Shown here: piece after piece, positions 34,978-46,424 of the stretch
Layout of the letters: the number at the start of each line of letters is the position of its first letter
How positions within the stretch are numbered: position 1 is the stretch's first letter
DNA from: Gnomoniopsis sp. IMI 355080
Lineage: Eukaryota; Ascomycota; Sordariomycetes; Diaporthales; Gnomoniaceae
DNA: 64,000 nt
Assembly (NCBI GenBank): GCA_027946555.1
Contig: JAPEVC010000009.1
Coordinates: forward strand, 248,001 to 312,000
Direction: 5' to 3'
Program-made: the position numbers and the translations under genes
Notes under the pieces: generated by a model
What the model was told of the DNA's origin: nothing
The model's input: the letters and a program-made list of their open reading frames with translations, nothing else
Database searches by the model: none

Positions 34978-36508
34978 ATGGGATCCCTTTCAAACGCCTA
35001 CAAGCTCACAGCTTCAGAAGTCGTGGCCGAGATCAAAGCGGGCACCCTAAGTGTTGAAGAATACGCACTCGCTCTTCTTACTCGCGTCGAAGAGCGAGAC
35101 TCACAGGTTCAAGCATGGGCATATCTTGATCGCGAATATGTGCTTAAGCAAGCAAGGGACCTTGACAAGGTGCCAATGCACGAGCGAGGCCCTTTACATG
35201 GCGTGGCTGTGGGCGTAAAAGATGTCATCTATACTAAGGGTACGGGACTCAACTACATGGATATCGCCTTTAAGCGTAGGAGCCTGACCACTCCACCGAC
35301 ATCCAGACATGCCCACACAGCATAATTCACCAATCTACGAGGGCTCCGCACCTCAAGTCGACGCCGGGTCTGTCATGATTCTAAGGAAAGCTGGTGCTCT
35401 CATCTTTGGTAACAGCTTGAAGCCCTGGCCAACAAAAGGGATGTATGCTGAAATCGAGATTTAGGCAAGACTACAACCACCGAATTTGCCGCAGTCACTA
35501 AGGGACCCAAGACTCGCAATCCACACGACCCAAGCCGCACACCAGGAGGTTCCAGCTCTGGCTCTGGTGCCGCTGTGGGTGATATGCAAGTGCCCATAGG
35601 CCTTGGGACTCAAACAGGAGGCAGTACTATCCGACCAGGCTCTTTCAATGGTATCTACGCGATGAAGCCGACGTGGAATTCGATTACTCGCGAAGGCCAG
35701 AAGATCTACTCGCTGATACTCGATACCCTCGGACTTTATGCCCGTAGTATCGACGATTTGCAGCTGCTCGCCAAAGTATTCGGATTGAGGGATGATCAAT
35801 CACCCTCAGCCCAGTTCACGATAAAGGGGGCCAAATTTGGTTTCATGAAGACAACAAGCTGGGAGAGCGCAGGACCCGGCACGAAGGCCTCTATGGCCAA
35901 AGCAAAGGCATTGCTCGTGGCTAATCATGCTGAGGTGGAGGATGTCGAGATGCCAGAGGATCTGAACGATTTGCTGAAGTGGCACGAAACAGTCCTGTAC
36001 ACGGATGGTCGACCGGCATTTTTACCCGAGTATCGTGTGGCAGGCGAGAAACTCAGCGGTTTTCTGAAGGGACACGTTGAAAACGTGCATCAATACTCGC
36101 ATTTCGAGCAACTGAAGGCTTTTGACAGCATCGCGGCAGCAAGACCTCGAGTCGATGAGCTATTGGCAAGATATGCGGCCGTCATTACTCCTAGTGTGCC
36201 GGACGAGGCTCCCCTTGGTATAGAGGGCACCGGCTCAGCAATCTTCAACTGTATTTGGACGGTGAGTTGAAAGTTCTTCAAGGCTGAATTAGGGAAAAGA
36301 CTAGCAGGGGATATACCATTGCTAACGTACTTTTCTAATCCAATAGGCCTTGCATACCCCAGTGGTCAACATTCCAGGCTTCAAAGGAGAGCACGGCATG
36401 CCCATCGGGCTGTCTTTGGTCGCTCCCAGGTATAGAGATGAGTACCTGCTTGCCGTATGTAAGAACGTGGGTGAGATTTTTGAAAAAGAGGGAGGATGGA
36501 GACAGTAG
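34978..36508 (+). CDS. Amidase-signature family hydrolase (440 aa)
   Basis: Cytosolic C-N hydrolase of the amidase-signature (AS) family. Exons: 34978-35239, 35307-35408, 35465-36261, 36347-36508; introns of 67, 56 and 85 bases. The unspliced frames look broken, but splicing gives one clean protein: KDVIYTKDMPTQHNSPIYEG, GALIFGKTTTTEFAAV, NCIWTALHTPVVNIPGF. The catalytic triad is complete: Lys81 (VKDVI), cis-Ser151 in TPGGSSSGSGAA, and nucleophile Ser175 in GTQTGGSTIRPG. It is shorter than many fungal amidases (~520-600), mainly for lack of an N-terminal extension. It ends EIFEKEGGWRQ. The ATG at 34978 is the first in frame; an upstream TTG is ignored. Beside the PuuE-type enzyme it may cleave an amide or allophanate/ureide-type intermediate; the substrate is inference. 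Confidence 0.92.
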
Positions 36509-37143
36509 CTTGCGACAGAACATCTCTATAACTTGGGATGGAATAAGCAAGGTTGAAGAGGGTGTCATCGGTCGGCACATGCGAAATCTACCGTTGCGGT
36601 CGAGCTCATAAAATCTGATATCGTGCAGCGTGCGCTTGGCTTCTAGTAGAAATAACACCAAAACATTTCTTTTGAGGGTTGCAACACTTATCATAATAAA
36701 ATATATGTATATACATTATCTCGGTCTGATCCAACGGAACAATTGTTGCCAATGCACGAGCCTTCTTGTGCATCGCAAAAGAACATACGCCAATGAACTC
36801 AGTCCCCTGTCGCTCATAGGCTGTGCCCACTGCAGTCATCGTGCGTACACTACTCGCCATTCCAATAACTCATTACAGACCGTTCGAGCATCTATATGGT
36901 CTGATTTGCCTTCTAGTGTCTCCCTAAATCCCAATCAGTAAAGACTGAATCTCAACGGCACCTGCCGACCTGAGTGATAGGTCGACAAGCCGCCGAGTAC
37001 ATTTGTTTGCCCTATAGCCAGCAAACCATCAAAGCCTGCGTGGTGATTTGCCTGCCATACACCCATCCGAATTGTTTGAGGACTGCGGACTTCAGGCGAT
37101 ACGGTAATTAATTAACCTTCCGGGCCCAGCATAGCTTGCATAT
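36509..37143. other. Convergent intergenic spacer
   Basis: 3' flanks of the amidase and the MFS transporter. Short, AT-rich around 36660-36720; nothing else recognised. Confidence 0.4.
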
Positions 37144-39256
37144 TCACTGCGACCACCGGCTTGACGAAGCCCTATCCGAGTCGCCCTTCGACGACCCTTT
37201 GACCTTGCCTGCAGTGTACGTGCGGATTTTCTTGCCGTAGAAGAAAAGTAATGGCATACTCAATAGCATGACAATCATAGCCTCGGCATAAATCACCATG
37301 GTAGGTAGCAAGCCTTTCTGCTGGACCCATGTCGTCGCCAAGCTGCCAAAGAAGAAGCCGATAATGAGCCTCAAGCTGGAGACGTTGACTAGAACGGGAC
37401 CGGCCCACTGCGGGTAGCTCTCGACAATGAACACGTTGATGGTGATCATAGTGCATAGGAAGCTGAATAGGGTCAAGAACAACCCGAGCAGGATAAACGC
37501 CCAGTGAACGTCTGACTGACCAGCCCAGCCAAAGACGAAACATCCCGTAATGCCAGCCACAAAAGGTATAATCATATTGAGCAGGCTAAACTCGGCCTCG
37601 CGAACACCATTGCGGCGTTTAGCGACCATGTTGTTGAGCCTTTCGGCGAACGGCCCGGACACTAGGAAGGTCATGACCGCTGCGAGCACAAAGGGGACAA
37701 CGGAGAGACCGGTCCACTGGAATTCCCAGCCCTCTGCGAGAAGGGCGAACGAGCCGAGCTGCTGAACTGCTTGGGTTGTGATGAGGAAAATGCTGTTGGT
37801 AATGATCGACCAGACCACTGCAGGGAAGAATGTCGTCTTCAGAGTATCGAGCATGGAGATAGCAGCATTCTTCCATTCAAAGCCTACGTTGAAAATGCCG
37901 ATGTTGGTCCAGAGTGTCCGCCCACCGTATCTGGCGTAGTCGAGCCTGGGACGGTTCTCGCCTGGTTCGAGTTTCTCCTCGGGCTTTCCGGCTGGAAGTT
38001 GAAATTCGTCAGCGCGAGCTCTCATATAGGGGAATACCGAATGACTTGTCATTCTTACCGAGCAGTTCCTTTGACCTCGTCCAACGTGTTTCAGGAAGTA
38101 TAGCTCCCAGCAGTAGCCAAGCAACAATGCCCAAGCCAGAGGTGGCATAATACAAATATCGCCAGTCATAGTTCGCCGCAATATATGGAGCGGCAATACC
38201 AAGACCAATGATAATGACACCCTAAGATTTGAGTGTTAACAAAAGACTCGGTAACCAAATGTGCGAACCTTAGATACTGACCTGGCTAGCAACAATAGCA
38301 GACTGGGCCTTGTTCCTTTGGTGAATGAACACCATATCCTGCACAATCAACGGAATCAAAGCCTCGACAGCACCAGCGCCCAAGCCCATCACCGCTCGTC
38401 CTGCTAGATGGCTGTCAAGACTTGTCGAGAAGCCCGCCCACAGTCCACCAGCCCACGCAAGCACGGCGGTGACAAGCAGGACGGGACGACGACCAATGGC
38501 AATAGACAGCGGGACCAGGAAGTAGGACGCAATACCGTTTGTGATTAAGGGAATGGTGATCAACATTGTCACCTTCTCCAGCGATGGCGGCGTTACGCCG
38601 GGCGGAATCACGGCCAGGGGGTTCAACTGCGTTCCCTTGCCACCAGAGGCAGCGACGAAGTCGATATCACGGATCGTGGTCGGATCCACGCCCGCGTACT
38701 CAAGCAGGAAAATTGGGATCAAGCTTCCAATCACAATCTCGGCGGAGAGCGCGAGGGAGCCGACTATTTCGACCCATGAGATGTTAGATGCTGAGCCAAT
38801 GTGGGTCCGACAGATGGGAACCTTTTTTTTTGGAATGGGTTTCGCTTACAGAAACAAAGTCCACCGACTGCAGTCCATTTTCTCCAGTCGGGCATGTTTA
38901 ACGGGTCTGTACGTGGATACGATCAGTTGGGTGTTTGTTCATCACGCCCAGCGTTCATCCCAACTCACCTTTCGGATTCGCCGTTGGCATCTGATGATTG
39001 GTGTATCAGCAATACCATCCACAGGCGAAGAAAAGCGTTGCACGAGCACACTCACTGGAATGAGCCTGATGTTCCCATTCTCGTCGAACATATTCGAGCT
39101 GCCAATAACCTGCGATTCGTCGCCGCTGCCGCTGCTGCGGATTGAGTTTACTTCGACATCAACATCCTTTTTCTCGTCATTGTAGAACCGTGATTGATCG
39201 GGGTCCTCTTGGGTGTTGAGCCTCACAAGAGGCCAGCTCATGCGTGGACCGGCCAT
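37144..39256 (-). CDS. Major facilitator superfamily transporter (599 aa)
   Basis: Plasma-membrane MFS transporter with twelve expected TM helices. Six exons: 39056-39256, 38969-38990, 38850-38906, 38282-38790, 38059-38221, 37144-37991. Exon 2 is a 22-base micro-exon. Splicing gives RLIPMPTANPKDPLNMPDWRKW, an N-terminal motif common in fungal MFS drug/sugar/small-molecule transporters. The A-type loop is GRRPVLLVTAVLAW, followed by GRAVMGLGAGAVEALIPLIVQD. The C-half includes VFGWAGQSDVHWAFILLGLFL and a basic Lys/Ser-rich C-terminus. Its plus-strand 5' leader is purine-rich (poly-A/G near 39288-39312). It lies at the right end of the ureide/amide group but faces away from the amidase; co-regulation is only a possibility. 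Substrate unknown. Confidence 0.88.
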
Positions 39257-42200
39257 CGTCGTGAGACTGATCTACTAAAATAGAGGGGAAAAAGAAAAAG
39301 AAGAAAAAAAGAATGTGTTCGTGAAACAGCACCAGGCCCTGGGAGAGGGAGAGCAGGACCGAGAGATTATTTTGGCGCCGACGGCGAGTATAAGAAATGT
39401 ACAAGATGATCTACCGCATTTTCATCGTAACTATGGTATAAAGCATCAAGAACAGATTTGTGCTCCGAAGAACTATGGAACAAATGCCTACTATAGGCGT
39501 TTCGAGAAGTCTGGACTCACGTCAGTTTGAGATGTTGCTCAATATCCCTGACACCCTGGAAGCCCTGAATTGCAAGCTAAGCGGAAACAAGGTATTGCTG
39601 GCCAGGGTGACTAGTAAGTTGAACCAAGGACCCTAGTTGGAGTTTAAATGGTCTACCTATAAGTAGGTACTCCAGGCGTTATATTTAACGTTATCAGTCC
39701 CCAGTAGGTCCCCATAATGAACCTTACTGTATGAAGGTGGAGCCGACGAAAATTGTTGGCAGCCGAGCCCACCAAGAGTCAGGCTCTACTACTGCTTGAG
39801 ACGAGGAATGCAGCTCCCATCATCGTGCGGTCCGTTCACCAACGATCACTGCAGCACTTTGACACCGTGCTCAAGTCCAGAGTGAAAGCTGGTACTGTAT
39901 ATACCCACGATGTACATAGTAGGTGGAGCAAAGCATCAAATATCAAGCAGTCGAGCGATCCCACGTCACTAGACCCGGCTTGTAAATTAGCCCTGCTACA
40001 CTACCGGGAGTTAAACGACGGGAACTCTTCTTAGTACATACTCTCGGCCCCACAGTCGCACCTTGTTTAGCAGTCTCTGTCAGGCGATTCGCGTTGGGCG
40101 TAGACCCCGGGAAGCTCACCTCTTGTTTGCATCCTATGGTTATAGCATGTCTTGTTTATGCCCCGCTTTTCAGGCACTCCGACTGAAGCATGAGTCTCTT
40201 GGCGTGAGGCTGATGGGATGCCGACTAGTAAAGTATGTTCGTCCAAGCCTTGCTTAGCTGTGCTTAGCCTTGCTTGGCCTTGGGCCCTTGGTGCATTGAA
40301 CAACCATACATAGTACCTAACATCCACAGTTCAATGACTACAGTATGGCGTCGTGAACCACTGATGATATCAATGTGTACCGCCCGTTGTCTTTCTGACA
40401 CAATGTACGTAGGTATGTATCGCTATGTCTCTAGGCGATACAAACATTGGGTCAGCGAAGCTGAGTCGGAGATAGACTTGCGATTAAACTTAACTGGTTA
40501 ATGGGATGCATGACCTTGGCATGTATTTTGAGACAGCAGTCTGATGAGCGTCAAGGCTCAGGGTCCCCCCCAACTGCCAGAAGTTTCGATTGGCAGGCTA
40601 GCAAGGATTTGCTCCGACCTTTTCCCGCCGATCTGAGATACTGACCTTGGTACTACGCAGAATTAACTTTGTGGTATATATCACACGGGCATGCCCGCCT
40701 TGCTACTCATCACTTCTCAGACTCAACATGAGTTTCGATGTCGCGTGTTGTGCATCACATGGAAAAAGGGCCTTTTCCCAGCGCGCGCACGGCAGGACGT
40801 CGGTGAACTTTAAACACTCAGGCAACGATAAATCCGATGGTCTGACTGCAGCACCCGTAGCATGGGCAGATCTCATAGGATGTACCGTAGATCCAACGAA
40901 GGAACCAAGCCCATGGTCGGAATACGCTCCCGTCCCCTTTGCACAGACACAACGTCGAAGGCGAGTCAGAGCGTCGCCCTCTGCTGGGTGGCCATCCCGT
41001 AGCACTGCTGGGTACCTGACTGATGAGAGCGACACGATCTTCGATTTTGGCGGAGATAAGGTTCTGTAGTTCTTTGGGGCCGGGATATCCGTGATCCTCG
41101 CCGTACGTACTCCGTATACTGTACTGTTGTAAAAGGACGCACTCGATGGGATTTACGAAAATGGCGCGCACCGAGATAGAAGCCAATCTTTCAAAGCTGG
41201 ATTTGATGACCTACAGAATCTGCAGCCTGCGAGACAAATGAGAACAGCTCCTGAGCAAGATCGAGAGGCTGTTTCACCTCGAAGTAGATGATTGCAATAA
41301 GCTTCTGCCACCAAATCTTGACCGTCCGCGTGGTCTCCCGGTCTGCAGGACACCGGTAAAAGGGACAACAAGGGAAAAGCTTCAAGTACTGCTTCAAGTA
41401 CTTGCCTCCATGGACTGCTCACCGAGGCTGGGTTTTAGATTCTTGGCGCTTTGTGCACGAACTCGGACGAAGGTAAATCTCGGAAACAACGGTGGAGGTG
41501 CTCGCCAAGATGAACTGACAGCGTTGAGATGACCAAGGCTTTGATCCACAAATGGTATTGGGAATCTACCTCACCAGCGCTGTACAAATAATGCTTCCGA
41601 GACTTTGGGCTTCTCAACCCACTTGTTTCCGGCCAGGTTGCTGAAACGCTGTCTGCAGAATACACACTTGGGGATTTTTTTTATTCCACCACCAACTCAG
41701 AGTGATATCTCCGGAAGGGGCCATGATATACACTGTACTCTTGCCGCGCTCGCAGCTCAACACATGGTCATGAGAATTGGAGCGCAAACTACGGATAAGC
41801 CTTGGAACTAGACTCACTTCCGGCCCAAGTTGATCTTTGCAACTATCTGGACTTTTGAAGCGCAACGATCCATTGATTGCTTCATTGGAACAACTATCGT
41901 GCGGTAAGACGGCGTGTTGAGTCAAGCCGGATCAGGCCACGGATTCTTAAAGGAAGCCGACATATCTACTCTGTGTATTGTTTGACCGGTTATGAATTGC
42001 CGTCTTGACGATGATCGGCGCCGCGACGAGGCTGATACACTCGGCCTGATCCAGGCGGTACAAACCATATAGCCAGTCTGCTCCAAGAGACATCTATCCT
42101 CCGGCCCCAGTATTGAATTTGGGGAGAGTAAGTATGATGCCACGAACGATGTCCGCTTCCTGCCGCAAACTTGTTTGAGATGACGCGGTCCAATGAGGAG

Positions 42201-42811
42201 TGACTCTCGAACGGACGGGTGGAATTACGGGAGAAAGCTTGCTCAACGACATCCGGGAGCGCGCGCCCTGCAACGACCTTGTTATTTCAGCCAGATCATA
42301 GCTGAATAATCATGGTCTGTATTCGTCTGGATGCTGCCCGGCCAAGTTCTGCGCGACGACATCGCCAGCTACACGCGTAAGCACTGTGGCGATCAGTGTG
42401 ACATGCGGGCGGCGCAGAAGCTGCAGAAGTGAGTTGCGAGAAGTGGATTGAAACACTTCGGGAAAGCCGAATTGCCCAGGAAATGGGGCAACGTACTTGG
42501 AGATCGTGCCTCGTACGGAGCTTAGACCCCGAGCCAACTATGACAGATGCAATATTGCACTGAGAAAAGTCATGAAACCCTGAATAACCTATGTAGCAAT
42601 GTTATGTTGTCTTTGTCCCGTTTCCTGTCTTGTTAAGAAGCCCCAATATTGTACATCAACTTGCTTCAAGCACCGTTCATGCAACCCAAACGCCAATGCT
42701 GGAAACCCCGAGCCCAGAGGAATAGACTCTTTCTGCCAAGACTCTTTCTGCCAGTGAAGCGTACCTCGTAGCCTCGGCCCAAGGCCATACTAATCCTGTC
42801 CGTGCGCCATG
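39257..42811. other. 3.5-kb region without a supportable gene
   Basis: Contains short direct repeats of tgctTAGC/tgcttGGC type near 40248-40278 and a repeated cttcaagtact element near 41381-41405. A 140-codon plus-strand frame (40647-41069) opens with TTG; from its ATG at 40728 it is 113 codons with no features. Minus-strand fragments between about 41150 and 42540 are open in pieces but contain stops and no motif I know; they could be a decayed gene. Confidence 0.4.
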
Positions 42812-43676
42812 TTATATGCCCTCGCCAAGCAGGCGTGCAACCAAGACGTAGATGAAGATGGCGCCTCCGGCCAACAGCAATTTGTTCCTTGAGACCCATC
42901 CTCTACCGGCTTCCCGTTGCTGTACGACGGCATCGACGACCGTCTGCGCCTGGTTTCCGCTACCCCCTATACCTCCAACCAGCTGAGGACCACACGACGC
43001 ACTCCCGTGGGGCCTGTTTCCGGTCGCGACATCGACGTTGTTCTCACGAATCCACTTCCAGTTTTCGGCATCCTCTTCCGGGAACTCTGCACGGAACTTC
43101 TTGCCGCCATCGCCAGCTTTGATGTTGTTGCCCTTTTGCATGACGCGCGAGCTGTCATGCGAGCCACCGCCGGTGGAGTTCCACCAGCGTGAGCGCCCAG
43201 AGAGAAGCTTACGCTCCTCAGTGCTTGCGGATATGGAGCCTGTAGTAATCTCGTTGGAGGTCATGAATGACAGAAGACCAGTAAGGATGGTGGAGACGCT
43301 CCAAGCGGGGTTGAAGGAGCGCGGGTGGAAATCGGAGATGGTCAGGCACAGGCGCGTGGAGGGCTGGAAGCGGCCTGAAGGCGTGTGCATACGGATCGCT
43401 GGGGGCTTGAACGGGTAGTCAGGAGGGAACATCAACGTGCCCCAGTATTGACCATTGTGGTAGGGGGTGTCGGGAGGCCCGGTCAGGATGTAATGCCATC
43501 TGTGTAGAGGAGAATTCTTGTTAGTCAAAGCTAGCATGCCAACAGGATCAGAAAAAGACGACGACCTACTCGAGTATGTTAGACTCGCATGGGTGGGCAG
43601 AAATATAGGGCGTTGGCTCTTTCTGAAGCGCCTGGTATTCGCGCGTTAGACGCTTATGCGCAGCCTTGGTGGCCAT
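42812..43676 (-). CDS. ubc6: Ubiquitin-conjugating enzyme E2, UBC6 type (264 aa)
   Basis: Tail-anchored E2 of ER-associated degradation. Exon 1 is 43570-43676 and exon 2 is 42812-43499; the 70-base intron (gtaggt...cacag) restores ESNILEWHYILTGPPDTPYH. The UBC core spans residues ~5-150. The active-site Cys87 lies in STRLCLTISDFHP, the same residue number as in yeast Ubc6. Typical elements are PYHNGQYWGTLMFPPDYPFKPP and the CLTISD variant of UBC6/UBE2J enzymes, which lack the usual HPN tripeptide. A variable Gly/Ser/Gln-rich linker leads to a C-terminal TM anchor, LLLAGGAIFIYVLVARLLGEG, that places the domain on the cytosolic face of the ER. It works with Hrd1/Doa10 ligases. Head to head with sam50. 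Confidence 0.96.
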
Positions 43677-44335
43677 GGCAGTGGAGAGTGCGGAAGGAAG
43701 TGTGGATGTAGGATCTGTCGATAGATCGCGATTCGGAGTTTCGTAGGTGGGAGGTAGGTAGTCAAGAACGAAAGAACGTTCGTCGTGCTGCGTAATGGTC
43801 TTCGTCCAACGGCACACGACACTAGTATATGTGTCACGACGAGGGTGGCACAGCGGCCGGGTAAGGCGGTAAGGTCAAGAAATGCAAAAGAATGTGGCAG
43901 TCAACTTGGAGTCTGGCCAAAGAAATAAAGTAAAAATGCAGATGGTCGAAAGGAGGAGGGCAACCAGACGTTTGCTTGCAGCCAGGGCAACTCCGAGATG
44001 AAGACGAAGTGGATAAGGACAAGGGCTGCGCTGAAGTGACGAAGGTGACGGAATGAGGATACAGTCCACCGGCTTACTTCGGAGGGGCGGCAATGCGCCG
44101 CGCGCATAAAGTCCAAAGTCGCACCTAAATAGGCTAGCAGCGCACTGTACACAATGACAGAGCACCTAAGCTTGTGATTGCTGCGGGTGCCGCATACGCA
44201 AGCCACAGTCATCCGGCCCGCCTAAAATTGCCCAACACTAGCCACATCCTAAAGTTTCCGTAGCTCGCCCATCGATTTTCCTTCGCCAGCAAGCACTCCG
44301 AGTATCTCGACAACTACGCGTTTCGGAGACCAGCT
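43677..44335. promoter_or_regulatory. Bidirectional promoter of ubc6 and sam50
   Basis: A 659-base spacer between two divergent housekeeping genes. It is GC-balanced, with no clear TATA box next to either ATG, as expected for constitutive genes. The frames inside it have no features. Confidence 0.6.
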
Positions 44336-46132
44336 ATGGCTTCCAACCAGAGCTCCGATGGCCTTTCGGTAAGTTCCGCTATGTCAATATTCCACTGTAC
44401 TCTTCTATATAGCTCAATCGCTAATTGCAGCCATGTGCATCGCGCGACTTAGGCTATCGACAGCCTCCGGAAACTCGAGACAGACGCGGAGGCTTTGCGC
44501 CGAGAGGCTCACAATATGGAGCAGGCCGAACTTCTACGAAACCAACACGCTCTGCAAAGGAGACTTGCACTGGTCAGTCTTTCGTCCGGGGTCTCATCGT
44601 GGTCTCATCCTCGCTGCGACTGACATGTGATCCTCCAGTTGAGCGACCACCTCCAGAGACCTGCCACCATAAACTCGATAGAAGTCCACGGTGCGAAGAG
44701 CACCCGTAAAGGATTCTTGGATCCGCTGTTTGCACCTCTTGTGAGCAACAAAAAGAACGCTGGCACGACACTGGGAGAAGTTCTTGCAGGCATACAAGAG
44801 GTCACAGACAAGCTGGAGCGCTTCGGTACGCGCATCAGCTTCCACCCACTGCCACATAGACCACCCTTGTGCTGATGGCGTTGTGCAGAGATCTACCACC
44901 CCGAACCCACCGTATTCCTTTCTGATGCGCGCCAATCCAACCCCGAGGCCGCCGGTACAGACATTGATGTCTCCATCAAAGTTGCCGAGAAATCCCGCTT
45001 CTTATTAAAGACAGGTACCGACCTGGGTAACACTGAGGGCTCCGGCTACATCAACCTGCTTTGGAGGAACATGCTTGGAGGAGCCGAACAGCTCTCAGTC
45101 AATGCTAGCGCTGGAACGCGAACGAGATCCGCCTACAGCGCCACCTTCTCTGCCCCAGTTGACAGCAACCCCGATTTCAGAGTTGCAGTGGAGGGCCTCT
45201 CATCAGACACACAAAAGTCATGGGCGAGCCACGAGGAAGTTTCAAAGGGTGCTGTGGTGCGAGCTTTGTGGCTCTCGCGAGACCGAGACTTGCACAATCT
45301 GGCATACTCTGGAACCTGGAGGCAGATCACCGGTTTGAGCGCAGCCGCCTCGCCAACAGTACGAGCAGACGCTGGAGACAGCATGAAGAGCTCCGTTACT
45401 TACACCTACACGCGCGACCGCCGGGACAACCCATTGCTGCCCCAAAGCGGCTACTTATTCAAAGCGATGTCAGAACTGGCAGGCGTGGGACCACTTCGCG
45501 GCGACGTGGCTTTCTCAAAGTCAGAATTTGAAGTAGCTGGTGCTCTTCCAGTACCGCTGCCCGGCGTCAGCAGCAGCCGGACAGGTATCTCTATTGGCGG
45601 AGGCTTCCGCTTCGGCGCCCTTTACCCCTTACCTCTCGGCTGGTCCCCTAAGAACGATTCGATTCCTAGCCTGATCAACGATCGTTTCCTCCTTGGCGGC
45701 CCTACCGACGTACGCGGCTTCAAGATCGGCGGTCTGGGTCCTCGAGATGGCAACGACTCAGTCGGTGGAGACGTCTTCGCAGCGGGAAGCGTCAATATGC
45801 TTCTCCCTCTTCCCAGGACCGGAGCTGATTCACCACTCCGGCTTCAGCTCTTTGCAAACGGAGGCCGTCTCGTCGCTCTCGAGAGCAAGGCTAGGGCTCG
45901 GGAGACAGAGAGCAAGGGGCTAGCAATGAGCTCCGCCCAGGTGAGGAATGGGATGACGCGAGCTTTGGGAGAGCTGACCAACGGCCTGCCTAGTTTGGCG
46001 GCTGGTTTTGGACTGGTTTATGCGCACCCTGTCGCGAGGTTTGAGCTGAATTTCAGCCTACCTATTGTTCTTAGAAGGGGTGAGCAGGGCCGCAAAGGGC
46101 TGTCCATTGGTGTTGGCATAAATTTCATGTAG
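44336..46132 (+). CDS. sam50: Sorting and assembly machinery subunit SAM50/TOB55 (527 aa)
   Basis: Outer-mitochondrial-membrane beta-barrel of the BamA/Omp85 superfamily and core of the SAM complex, which inserts beta-barrel precursors such as Tom40 and porin. Exons: 44336-44368, 44453-44572, 44639-44825, 44889-46132; introns 84, 66 and 63 bases, with junctions ALLSDHLQRPATINS and KLERFEIYHPEPTVFL. The N-terminal ~50 residues are a charged helix (LRKLETDAEALRREAHN). Residues ~60-150 form the single POTRA domain. The barrel begins at VSIKVAEKSRFLLKTGTDLG. The conserved RDNPLLPQSGYL and the L6-loop segment LGGPTDVRGFKIGGLGPRDG are intact, and the C-terminal beta-signal is VARFELNFSLPIVLRRGEQGRKG. 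Length fits the family. Confidence 0.97.
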
Positions 46133-46424
46133 TCGACGCCAGGGTGGTGTAGCAGACTGGAGAGGCACGGTAGGAAGGTGTGAGATCAGATGTTGACTGT
46201 AAAATAGCATGAAAGCGTTGAGAACGTGTATGAAAAGGTCAAAACTTGTCTCATCAAACGTGCAGTCCGCTACCGCTTGGATGCCCAAACGGTAAGGGAA
46301 AGACTGACAAGGGAACAGTGTCCGTTCGAAACAGACAGCCCACAAGACGACTACAAGTCCAAAATAGCCACCGGAAAACGCGAACAGGTACGAAATATAT
46401 CGACAAGGCCATCAATTCGTACAG

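Noticed and set aside
35240..35464. Apparent frame breaks in the amidase suggesting a pseudogene
   Set aside because: Two canonical introns (35240-35306, 35409-35464) remove the stops and restore the conserved sequence exactly.
40647..41069. 140-codon plus-strand frame
   Set aside because: Begins with TTG; the part from the first ATG (40728) has no recognisable features and the opposite strand is equally open.
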